A stretch of 64,000 nucleotides of DNA from NCBI GenBank assembly GCA_016584305.1, contig JACEEZ010018529.1, positions 87,501 through 151,500 on the forward strand. The letters are read 5' to 3'. Below the pieces are notes generated by a model. It saw only the letters and a program-made list of their open reading frames with translations, was not told the DNA's origin and made no database searches. The position numbers were made by a program, and so were the translations under genes. This document shows positions 13,084 to 25,600 of the stretch, one piece after another. Origin of the DNA: Chionoecetes opilio. Lineage: Eukaryota; Arthropoda; Malacostraca; Decapoda; Majidae. Numbering within the stretch: position 1 is the stretch's first letter; each line of letters opens with the position of its first letter.

Positions 13084-13089
13084 TTAATA

Positions 13090-13795
13090 AATTTTCCTTC
13101 ACTATGAATAGGGTTTTTTTTTGTGATGGGGTTCTGTTTTTACAAAATTTTAAAAAATTATGTGACGAAAACCTTGGGAAAGGTATGGCCTTAACCTTTT
13201 TGCTGTGTTGCTTAACGCTTAAACTTTCGTAATCTTTTTCGGTGCTTTTTTAATTTATTGTTTTTAGCACTTAAACCCCTTTCTTCCCGAACGTAATTTC
13301 CCCCAATTTATTTGGGTTTAACCACTTAGCATTTTTTATTATAGCTATTATTTTATACTGTTTAATATCCTTCTCGGAAACTATTTTGTATATTAGATAT
13401 TTTTTATTTATCTACAACTACATTTTTTATAGCCAAAGGAAGATCTCGTGAAGGTTAATCATTTCCTATTAGTATATTATGGTTTTTTTCTTTTCTATTT
13501 TCTATCATGGTAAAAAAAATTATATTATTATTATTAGTATTATCATTTATTATAACCTTTTTTTATACTAACCTTTTTATTTCGACACGAAAAAGGCCTT
13601 CTTATTTCCTTCACTTTGTTCCTTTTGTCACACGTACTATACAACTTTCAGTTTTTATCTATTTCAACTGTTCTTCTTTTCTTCTAATTCTCTAAATCAC
13701 AGTTACACATTTACACTGCCATTTTTTCCCTTCTTTTTATTTAACGTCGTTTCCACTTTTTTTTAGGTAGCCTTTTATAACGTTCTTCCCACTAT
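13090..13795. other. AT-rich, indel-rich segment, no gene
   Basis: T-rich homopolymers and a degraded TTAA MITE (13275-13454); no coding signal. Confidence 0.6.
13275..13454. mobile_element. TTAA-flanked MITE family, copy 4, degraded
   Basis: Recognisable by AACGTAATTTCC, TAGCATTTTTTATTATAGC, GTTTAATATCCTT and AGATCTCGTGAAGGTTAA. Heavily altered by indels. Confidence 0.6.
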
Positions 13796-16700
13796 TCTCT
13801 TTCCATTACGTAGTGTCTATCTATTTCCTATCTCGTTATTTCCCTATCTCTTCCTATCTACGTAGTTCTTATCTCTTTCCTATCTACGTAGTTCCTATCT
13901 ATTTCCTATCTACGTAGTTCTTATCTATTTCCTATCTACGTAGTTTTTATTTTTTTCCCTATCTACGAGTTTTTATCTTTCCTATCTAAGTAGTTCCTAT
14001 TTTTCCTATCTACGTATTTCCCTATCTTTCCATCTACGTAATTCTTATCTCTTTCCTATCTACGTAGTTCCTATCTATTTCCTATCTAAGTAGTTCTTAT
14101 CTATTTCCTATCTACGTAGTTCCTATCTACGTAGTTTTTATCTATTTCCTATCTACGTAGTTCTTATCTATTTCCTATCTACGTAGTTCCTATCTACGTA
14201 GTTTATCTTTTCCTTTTCAAAGTAGTTCTTATTATTTCCTATCTACGTATTTCCCTATCTTTCTATTACGTAGTTCCTATCTTTCCTTATTTTATCTATT
14301 TCTATTACGTAGTTCTTATCTATTTCCTATCTACGTAGTTCCTATCTACGTAGTTCTTATCTATTTCCTATCTACGTAGTTCTTATCTATTTCCTATCTA
14401 CATAGTTCCTATCTACGTAGTTCTTATCTATTTCCTATCTACGTTATTCTTATCTATTTCCTATCTACGTAGTTCTTATCTATTTCCTATCTACGTAGTT
14501 CTTATCTATTTCCTATCTACGTAGTTCCCATCTCTTTCCTATCTAGGGATTTCTAATCTTTCCTATCTACGTAGTTCCTATCTATTTCCTATCTACGTAG
14601 TTCCTATCTATTTCCTATCTACGTAGTTCCTATCTATTTCCTATCTACGTAGTTCCTATCTATTTCCTATCTACGTAGTTCCTATCTATTTCCTATCTAC
14701 GTAGTTCCCTTATCTTTTCCTATTACGATTTCCTATCTTTCCCTTATCTACGTAGTTCTATCTTTTCCTATTAGTATTTCCCTATCTATTTCTATTACGT
14801 ATTTCTATCTTTTCCTATTACGTAGTTCCTATCTTTTCCTATCTACGTATTTATATCTATTTCCTATCTACGTAGTTTTTATCTTTTCCTATCTACGAGT
14901 TCCTTTTTCCTATTTTCCTATTACGTATTTTCCTATCTATTTCCTATTACGTAGTTCTTATCTTTTCCTATTACGTAGTTCCTATCAAACGTAGTTCTAT
15001 CTTTTCCTATCTACGTAGTTCTTTTCCTTTCCAAATCTACGTAGTCTTATCTTTTCCTATATCGTAGTCTATCTATTTCCTATCTACGTAGTTCTTATCT
15101 ATTTCCTATCTACGTAGTTCTTATCTATTTCCTATCTACGTAGTTCCTATCTATTTCCTATTACGTATTTCTACTATTTCCTATCTAGTAGTTTATCTTT
15201 TTCCCTATCTACTTTAGTTCTTCCCCTTTCCTTTTCTACGTGTTCTTATCTATTTCCTATCTACGTAGTTCCTATCTATTTCCTATCTACGTAGTTCTTA
15301 TCTATTTCCTATCTACGTAGTTCTTATCTCTTTCCTATCTACGTAGTTCTTATCTATTTCCTATCTACGTAGTTCCTATCTATTTCCTATCTACGTAGTT
15401 CTTATCTATTTCCTATCTACGTAGTTCTTATCTCTTTCCTATCTACGTAGTTCCTACTATTTCCTATCTCTAGTTTTATCTTTTCCTATCTACGAAAGGT
15501 TATTATCCTATTTTTCCTATTTTTTCCTATCTACGTAGTTCCTATCTATTTCCTATCTACGTAGTTCTTATCTATTTCCTATCTACGTAGTTCTTATTTA
15601 TTCCTATTACGTAATTCCCTATTATTTCCTATTTACGTAGTTCCTATCTTTTCCTATCTATGTAGTTTTTATTTTCTATCTACGTAGTTTTTATCTTTTT
15701 CCCATATCTACGGGGTTCTTATTTATTTCCTTCTACTAGTTCCTATCTATTTCCTATCTATTCTTATTATATTCCTATCTACGTAGTTCTTATCTATTTC
15801 CTATCTACGTAGTCTTATTATTTCCTATTACGTAGTCTATCTATTCCTATTACGTAGTTCTATTATTCCTATCTACGTAGTCCTATCTATTCCTTTACGT
15901 AGTTCTATCATTTCCTATCTACGTATTTTCTTATTTATTTCCTATCTACGTAGTCCTATCTATTTCCTATTACGTAGTTCTATCTATTCCTATTACGTAT
16001 TTCTTATTTTTTTGCCTATCCTTACGTAGTTCATATCTATTTCCTATTACGTAGCTTCTGTATTTTTTTTTCCTATCTACGTAGTTCCTATCTATTTCCT
16101 ATCTACGTAGTTCTATCTATTTCCTATCTAAGTATTTCCCTTACCCTATTCCTATCTACGTAGTTCTATCTTTTCCTATCTGTAGTCTTTTATCCTATTA
16201 CGTAGTTCCTATCTATTTCCTATCTACGTAGTTCTTATCTATTTCCTATCTACGTAGTTCTTATCTATTTCCTATCTACGTATTTCTTATCTTTTTCCTT
16301 TTAAAGTAGTTTTTTATCTATTTCCATCTAGTAGCCCTATCTCGTATCGTTATTTAATTTTTCCTACTACGTAGTTCCCTATCTTTTTCCTATCTACGTA
16401 GTTCCTATCTATTTCCTATCTACGTAGTTCTTATTTATTTCCTATCACGTAGTTTATCTATTCCTATCCAAACAAAGTTCCTATTACTTTCTATCTACGT
16501 AGTTTCCTAATTTCCTACTACTTTAGTTCCTATCTACGTAGTTCTTATCTATTTCCTATCTACGTAGTTCCTATCTATTTCCTATCTACGTAGTTCCTAT
16601 CTATTTCCTATTAAAGTAGTCCATCTATTTCCTATCTACGAGTTCTATCTAGTTCTACTACGTGTTCTATTTATTTCCTACTACGTAGTTCCTATCTATT

Positions 16701-17337
16701 TCCTATCTACGTAGTTCCTATCTATTTCCTATCTACGTATTTCCTACCCTATTTCCCAAATTTATTTCCTATACTATTCCTATTACGTAGGTCTATCTAT
16801 TTCCTATCTACGTGGGTTCCTATCTATTCATCTACGTATTCTTATTATTTCCTATCTACGTAGTTCTTATCTATTTCCTATCTACGTAGTTCTTATCTAT
16901 TTCCTATCTACGTAGTTCCTATCTATTTCCTATCTACGTAGTTCCTATCTATTTCCTATCTACGTAGTTCTTATCTATTTCCTATCTACGTAGTTCTTAT
17001 CTATTTCCTATCTACGTAGTTCTTATCTATTTCCTATCTACGTAGTTCCTATCTATTTCCTACTACGTGGTCTTATCTTTTTCCTATCACGTAGTTTATA
17101 TTCCTATCTACGTAGTTCTTATCTATTTCCTATCTACGTAGTTCCTATCTATTTCCTATCTACGTAGTTCTTATCTATTTCCTATCTACGTAGTTCTTAT
17201 CTATTTCCTATCTACGTAGTTCTTATCTATTTCCTATCTACGTAGTTCCTATCTATTTCCTATCTACGTAGTTCCTATCTCTTTCCTATCTACGTAGTTC
17301 CTGTCTCTTTCCTATCTACGTAGTTCCTATCTCTTTC
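13796..17337. repeat. 26-bp satellite array, 3.5 kb
   Basis: Unit TTCCTATCTATTTCCTATCT plus ACGTAG; clean 26-bp spacing in for example 14,580-14,700 and 16,850-17,040. Variant units have CTTATC, CTCTTT or AAGTAG. Every unit carries the palindrome TACGTA. Several stretches (for example 14,700-15,060, 15,720-16,200) are full of single-base losses. Confidence 0.97.
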
Positions 17338-17530
17338 CTCATTTATCTATATTCTCAATGACTGCCAGAATATCTTGGACCAGAGTTTGTTAGTCTTTCC
17401 ACCCTGGTATCATGTCTCGGCAGTGTCCCTAATACTTTTGGACGTATAATTCCTTCTCTATCAAGGAGAATTTGAGGTCAATGTCAAACGATGGTTCACT
17501 GTAGTACTGTGTGTGCATGCTCTTACCTCT

Positions 17531-17600
17531 TCAGTATGCATTGGCCTTGTGTTTGGGGAGGAAGTTAAAGTCTGATGGCACTGGTCCTAGGAGCATCTCA
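17531..17600 (-). CDS. DUS3L: DUS3L coding exon 12 (stop codon)
   Basis: 70 nt that complete S660 and encode EMLLGPVP then [10 protein letters not shown] and TGA. It is too short to stand out as an open frame. The acceptor TTGTTGGCAG and the match to the extreme C-terminus of animal DUS3L make it secure. Downstream sequence (17,341-17,530) is probable 3' UTR running into the 26-bp satellite. No clear AATAAA was seen there. Confidence 0.93.
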
Positions 17601-19614
17601 CTGCCAACAAGGAAACACAAGTATAAGAACATAAAAACATAAGAAAATAGGGAGGGGGGGGGGGGGGGGGCATCAGTAGAGCGCATACCTCCGCCCGAAT
17701 ATTTCATCAATTATATATAAAAAAAAAGAATATTATATATATAATATATTTTATTAATAGCATTATGCACTCAGTATGAGCGCATACCTCCGGCGAATAT
17801 TTCATCAATTGGTTGCCATGCAACAGTTGTCAATAGATTTCATCCAAATTAAATCAGTTCTTCCTTATACCAAATAGATTTGTATACCGAGTTTGGTCCA
17901 AATCTATTCGAAAACTTTTGGGAGAAATCCTGTACACAAAACAAACAGACAGAACAGACAGACAGATGGGGGTGAAAACATAACCCCTCCAACTTCGTTG
18001 GCGGAGGTAATAAGAAGCTACAAGAGGCTGGAGACCTACACTTGGGTAGTTCCTGTATTTAACACTACCTACATCCATCTTTTATCCCCATCCATATAAT
18101 TATCTAGCCTCCTTTTAAAGCTCCCTAATGACTCCGCACTAACTACCTGACGACTGAGTCCATTCCAATCATTTACCACTATTTACCACCACTTTATCTC
18201 TTTCTAGTCTTTCTTACAATGATAGTAAATCTAATGGATCCCAAGCACTGTACCTAATCTTGATCCAGTCAGTGCCGCTGCGTGAGGCCATGAGTGTCTC
18301 CAGGTCGTCCCTGCCCCTGAAGGCGGGTGGCTGCTGGTTGATGCGCTGGGTGCTCTCCAGGAGGCCCACGGGGATGTAGCGGTGCAGGAAGGACAGCCAC
18401 TCCAGCAGGAACCTCCGGGTCTTCTCCACACCCTGGGGGAATAGAGGATCAACACCTTGAAGCCCACAACGTAATTTCCATTGTAATTTCGGTACCATTA
18501 GACAATTTTTAGTGACTATAAGCAATATTTTATAGCTATGACCTGTTTAGTATCCTTGTCGACTAACTAATTTGGTATATTCAGTTACTTTTTGTAATTT
18601 TATGGCTAACAACAGACAATTTTTTATAGCAAAGGAAAGATCTGGGCGTGAAGGGGTTAAGGTGTTATTCAACTATAATCATGATCACATGCTGGAGTAA
18701 TTATCTCCAGTTATCATCTTCCTAAAAAGAGCTTGGAGGTATTAGGATTACTATCATTGGAAGAAAGACAAGAAAGAGAAGACTTGCAGTGTACAGAAGA
18801 TCAGATGTTGTTGTTGGGGTGTTGCCTTCCTGTAACGCCACCCCATTTGTTTTGTTTCTAAAGAGAACAGTATTACTCTTTGTTGCTCTACCTTCAACGT
18901 ACAGAGCAATGAAGGAGATGGAAGAATAGACAAAGCAGACATGTTTGTGAGGGACAATGAAGCCATAGGAGAACATGGAAAGCTGAAAAAACCCAAGATA
19001 TTTGAAGGATATTAACCCCTTGAGGCCCAGAATGTAATTTTAATTTTAATTTGGGTACCATTAGACAATTTTTAGTGAATATAAGCAATATTTTATAGAT
19101 AAGACCTGCTTAGTATCCTTGTCGACTAGCTAATTTGGTATATTCAGTTACTTTTCGTAATTTTATGGCTAACAACATACAATCTTTTATAGCAAAGGAA
19201 AGATCTGGGCATGAAGGGGTTAAGAAATACAGTTTTCAATATAGTGTACTGATATGTGGAATGACCTCATGCATTTATAGCTAAGATTGACCAATGATAT
19301 GCAGAGATAGGACCCCACGGTTATGAATATCATCCCACCCATCACTACTATAGTATAGGTATTTATTTTAACAAGGCAAAAATTCCATTCTATCTTAAGG
19401 TCTCATGCTTAAAATTATGCCTATGCTTACCTGATAATATGGTTAACTATGATCAAATACAACTGAAATTTAGAAGAACCGTACTGTTCCCTTCTCCTGG
19501 CATCAAATATCAGTCAGTAAGCAGCAAGGGTCAGGATTTTCACCTCGGAAAAAAACCAGAGTACATATAGGTAATGGGGGCCAGCCATCACGACCCTCCA
19601 GAATGTGCAGGGCC

Positions 19615-19645
<31 letters not shown>

Positions 19646-22600
19646 TAAATACACACGCACACACACCTCAAAGTCGCTTCCCCAATGCTCGAGGCCGAAG
19701 TTAGTGTAGTCCCTGAGCATGTCCAGCCTTTCTGAGGAGCTGATGTCCCAGTGGCGCTGCTCCTTGATCTCCTGGAACACCCACGGCTTGATGAGGGCGC
19801 CCCGGGCCATCATGATTCCTGACACACAGGAGCAAAGACGTGTGTTAACCCCTTGAGGCCCAGAACGTAATTTCCATTGTAATTTGGCTAGACGATTTTT
19901 AGTGATTATAAGTAATATTTTAGAGATATGGCCTATTTAGTATCCTCATCTACTAGTTAATTTGGTATATTCACTCACTTTTCGTAATTTTATGGCTAAC
20001 AGACAATTTTATATAGCAAAGGAAAGATGTGGGTGTGAAGGGGTTAAAAAGGACAACTGAACAAGCTATGCAATGAGAAGGAAATGTGTAAAAATGGTGA
20101 AGCCCTGTACATAATTAAATATGGAACTGCTACCTTTACTTATTCCTGATACATAAAGGAGCAATGCAGTAAAGAGAGGTGTTAAAAAGGACAACAGAAC
20201 AAGCTATGCAATGAGAAGGAAATGTGTAAAAATGGTAAAGCCTGTACATAATTAAGTATGGAACTGCTACCTTTACCTTAACAATACATTTTCTTTTATT
20301 GTTTCTGAGCACATTCATGATTATCAACCGACCATAAACACATACTTTTGATTGCTAATTTAAAAGTATAAGCATAACACCACTATAGGCAAGGATTCAT
20401 GTTTCTATCAATAGTACAGTGTGGTACTATAAAGTTATTATCTACTAAAACATTATATATGAAAAGCTGGATTTATAATACAACCATGTTAGGCATGAGC
20501 ACACAGCTAGGTACGTAAATGCAGAAGTTAATATTCCGCAGGAGTTGGCGGGCTCCACAGGCCTTACAGCTTACTTTTTTCTATTATTTACGTAAGAACA
20601 TAAGAAAATAAGGAAGCTACGAGAGGCCGTGATACCTACACGAGGTTAGTTCCTTTTTTCCCTATACTATTCGGCTCAGTATATTGTGCAGTAGGTATTC
20701 ACTTGCGGAAACCAAAAATATAACACTTATTTATATATAATAATTGCTAGGTTAGGTTACGTTTAGGTTTGGTTAGGTTAGATTTAGTTTTGGTTTAGGT
20801 TATGTTAGGCTTAGGGTAGGTTTGGGTTAGGTTTTGTGAGTTATTTAGGTAAAAAAAAAAAATTTGATGGTGCGCGATTGCCCGGGTGGTTGACGCCGCT
20901 AACTCCTGCGGAATATTTACCTGCAGAAGAGTATTATCAAGCTGTAGACTAGACACCCAAACACCTCTACACACCTGCCACCCCTGTGTTCTTGAGGCAG
21001 GCATTGTAGTCTTCATAGGAGAGCACATCCCCATTGCCAAAGAGAGGCATGGGCTGAGCTGCCGTCGCACACTGCCCCACATAGTCCCAGTCAGCCAGCT
21101 TGAGGTATCGCTGCTCCCGGGACCGTCCATGAACCTGCATACACATCATCATTACCACACCACTAACGGCTGCACACCAGTCATGGCAAATAAAAAAATA
21201 AAAAAATATTGCTTCATGAAAACAAAACATAAATGGAAAAAATATTGCTTCATGAAAATAAAAAAATAATGGAAAAATTATTGCTTCGTGAAAAAAAAAT
21301 AATAATGGAAAAATTATTGCTTTATGAAAACAAAAAAATAATGGAAAAAATATTGCTTCATGAAAACAAAAAAATAATGGAAAAAATATTGCTTCATGAA
21401 AACAAAAAATAATGGAAAAAATATTGCTTCATAAAAACAAAAAAATAATGGAAAAAATATTGCTTCATAAAAACAAAATAATAATGGAAAAAGTATTGCT
21501 TCAAGAAAACAAATAAATAATGGAAAAAAAATATTGCTTCATGAAAAAATAAATAATTGGAAAAATTATTGCTTCTACTAAAACAGCTGACCTGCTACAT
21601 TAAACTGAATATCATACCATGCATCACTGCACTATACTATATACACCTCACCACATCACAATACATTATTTTACATCTTCTCACTGTTCTCCCACACTCT
21701 GCCTGCGCCACCAATGGGCGAGGACCAACCCTCAGAACCCTCAAGTGAACTTCCAGAGCCTACCATCTGAGCCCCGGGTCACCACTGCCTACAGGCGCTA
21801 TAGGCACAAATGTAAAAAAAAAAAAAAAAAAAAAAAAAACTTTGCAGACCTATACCACCACACTCCACTCCCCTGCACCACACCACAGCCCCACCACACT
21901 AGTCAATCACACTAACTACTCACCACAGAGACATATGCTGCACTGAATGCCCCCACACCACACTCAACTCATCCCTGTCACACCACACGTACACGGTACT
22001 CGGACGTTTCGACCACTGACGTTTTGGCCGTCAGGTTAGGTTAAGTTAGGTTAGGCTGAGGTTAGGTTAGGTTTTTTAGAGACCTAGGATCAGTGAGACG
22101 GTTACTTTTTGTCCGTGGTCAAAAGGTCCTACATTCCACGTACACATCGCCACCCCATGATCCAGGTAAATGAAAGAAAAAAAAATGTAGCAAAAAAATA
22201 GGGATGACAAAAAGCAACCCTAAAACATTGAATATCTACGTAAATATAGAAAAAGCATGAACTCTCAGAAACTCATAAAATAAGCTTGAGAAAAAAAAAC
22301 ACCGTCACCCATGATCCACCTACTACTACTACTACAACAACTACTACTACTACTACTGCTACTATTACTACTGCTTCTATTACTACTGCTACTATTACTA
22401 CTATTACTACTACTACTACAACAACAACTACAACTACTACCTACTATTACTATACTACAACTACTACTACTACACAGGCAACCACCACCACACGCACCGT
22501 CACCATGGAGATGTCCCACAGCTTGGCGCGCTCGATGAGGCTGTGGGCCACCTTGGTGTCGTGGTACACCGCCGTGCGCATCTTGAGGGTCAGCGGGCGA

Positions 22601-25600
22601 CTCAGCACCTGGGTCATGGCCCGCACCATCTGCTCCAGACACCCGTGGCGCCGCATCAAGGCACTGCCCCCGCCCTGCATGCCAAGGATAGGGGAGAACA
22701 GACGTGTGAAGATAATAAGGGGTATGTTAAGCTATAGTCTATTTTTTTTAACGAGGCGAAAATTCCATTCTATCCTAAGGTCTCATGCTTAAAATTATGC
22801 CTATGTTTACCTGATAATATGATTAACTATGATAAAATACAACTGAAATTTAGAAGAAGCGTAGTATTCCCTTCTCCTGGCATCAAATATCAGTCAGTAA
22901 GCAGCAAGGGGTCAGGATTTTTCAGCTCGTAAAAAAACCTGAGTACAGTAAACACTCTCTAAATCGAACCCGTATAATTCAAACTTCGGATAATTCGACC
23001 TGTTTCAAGCCAGTTCAAATTTTTCAATAACTTTCCATAATTCGAGCAAGTTTGAATTATCCTTAGCCTTACTAGTGGGAGTCCGACCTCTCCCATGCGG
23101 TGCGTGCCACGGCTGCCCAGTGTGATCTGATATATGACAATTTATAATTATCGTATAAATACGATAGATGGAGGAAGAAGGCGGGAGGGGGAGGAGGAAG
23201 AAGGGGAGGAGAAGGAAGGGGGGGAGGGGAAGGAGGGACGAGGAGGAGGAAGGAGGGGAGAGGGGGAGGAGAACGAAGGAGGTGGGACAAGGAAGGGAGG
23301 AGAGGAGGAGGAGGAAGGAGGAGAAGAAAGGGAGGAGAGGAAATGGGAGGAGGAAGAACTATTTTTTTTAAGTATCCTTCGCTTTGTATACAATCCTTCA
23401 GAGTCCTTCAAGGGCCTCTTCACTCCTTCATGCATCCTATAGGAGTCATAGGAGGACATTAGAAGTCTCACAGGATTGCTATAGTATTTCTAGGTTTTTA
23501 TAAGTACTTTGTACTTTGACAATCGCATGGGTGGCTCAAATAGGGATTAATAATAATATTACAAATACTGAAAATACTAATACTGATCATTGTATTGAAG
23601 TAATGATTAATCTAGCAATTCCTGTCATATTTTTATGTTTTGTAGTAAGTTTTGTCTAATTTGTGATTTTTAAGGAATATCTGGAAGTATCATGTCATTG
23701 TGAATTCGCTGAAATAGGGACTTCTAATCATTGTAACTGAAAACCGATTCCAGATTCGTGTTAAGCATGCCCGAAACTGCTAGGAACAAATTTTCAAGCA
23801 AATCTATTTTTCAAAAAATATTGCAAATTTTGCAAGGGTATGCCTTGATATTTTTTTTAAATCACGTTTTTTTCAATAACTAAAAAACTATGGCAGATAA
23901 GTGCAACATGGATAGAGAAGTAAATATGAAGTAGATCAAGGGCTATCATTTGGCGTAAAGCAAGAAGCAAGCAGACCCGGAAACTTTTTTATTCTTTTAT
24001 CTGTTATTAGTCTTTCTGATTTTTCTGTATCTTTTGTATACATAGCACCCCCCTTTATAATTTCGCCCCCCTTTTCTCAATAAACTTGTAAACTTGTGAA
24101 CTTGAGGCTGTGAGGCATAAATCAGCGGATCAATGTAACCCAGTGAGAATCAAGCACATGGGCTAACTGGTGACATGCAGAGACACTGAACCCCTTGAGA
24201 CCCAGAACATAATTTTCATTGTAATTAGGGTACCATTAGACGATTTTTAGCAAATATAAGCAATATTTTATAGATATGACCTGTTTAGTATCCTTGTCCA
24301 CTAGCTAATTTGGTATATTCAGTTACTTTTTCGTATTCTTATGGCTAACAACAGACAATTTCATATAGCAAAGTAAAGATCTGGGCATGAAAGGGTTATT
24401 GCCATTCCTCAAATCATGGAGCGGGTAACTTCCATGACCTGGAATATCGACCCACCAACCCTGGAGCTTCCTGAATCTCCCTGAAGAAGCATCTGCTACA
24501 CTAAAACTGCATCGGATTTTTGTAACTTATTTTTTTTTGCTCTTGGCCAGTCCTTTGTGATGTAAAAAAAAAAAAAAAGTCGGGAATACACTCTCCTCAT
24601 TACACATTACACGCGCGTTTCCTTTCCCCTCCTCCAATAACTGTGGTGTGACTGACCTGTTTGTAGATGAGGTCAATAGGACAGCCCATGTTGATATCCA
24701 TGAAGTCAAACTCTGCATTCTCTTCCAGCAGCTGAGCACACTTGACCATGGTCTCTGCATTACTGCCACACAGCTGCACGTCACGAAGGGAAAAGGAAGG
24801 GAACAGTTAGGTTGGGAAAAAACGTTCACAAATAGGGTGGTAAATGATTGGAATGGACTCAGTAGACAGGTAGTTAGTGCGGAGCCAATAGGGAGCTTTA
24901 AAAGGAGGCTAGATAAGTCATGAATGGGGATGCAAGGTGGATGTAGGTAGTGTTAAGTAACAGGAACTACCACGTGTAGGTCTCGCAGCCTCTTGTAGCT
25001 TCCTTATTTTCTTTTCTATTTATATTAGGCAGGGTGTGAAGAGAGACATTCAGAGGCTGTGCTTTACCCCCTCAACACTCTACATTTCATCCCTTCACCT
25101 ATATACCCATCCCATCCCTGACATACTAAACTTGTTATATATACTGACATTACTTCCACCATCCATTCTTCTCACACCACAAGCACTTAGTGAATAAATA
25201 GTTTCAACTCCTTAGATCCTTGACCTTTGCCATTCATTCCTAAGCCATGTCTCGTTTGAATACATGATTGGTGTTACAATGACTGCATCTACCAGTCTCT
25301 TTTCCCTCCATGCTTACAGTCCTATGCATGGTGTTACAATGACTGCATCTACCAGTCTCTTGTACCTCCATGCTTACAGTCCTATGCATGGTGTTACAAT
25401 GACTGCATCTACCAGTCTCTTGTACCTCCATGCTTACAGTCCTTCCTTTCATCATGCATCCTGGAGAAGCATTTTGTTTTTCTTTGAATTCTGGAAGATT
25501 TTTCTGTTTATGGTTTAGCCCCTTGAGGCCCAGAACGTAATTTTTATTGTAATTTGGCTACCATTAGACGATTTTTAATGAAGATCAGCAATATTTTATA

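Noticed and set aside
13796..17337. CRISPR-like array of regular repeats
   Set aside because: Units are directly contiguous 26-mers with no unique spacers, in a eukaryotic context.
17645..17668. Poly-G run as a biological signal
   Set aside because: It sits at an insertion boundary in a LINE tail and homopolymer length is error-prone; no function inferred.
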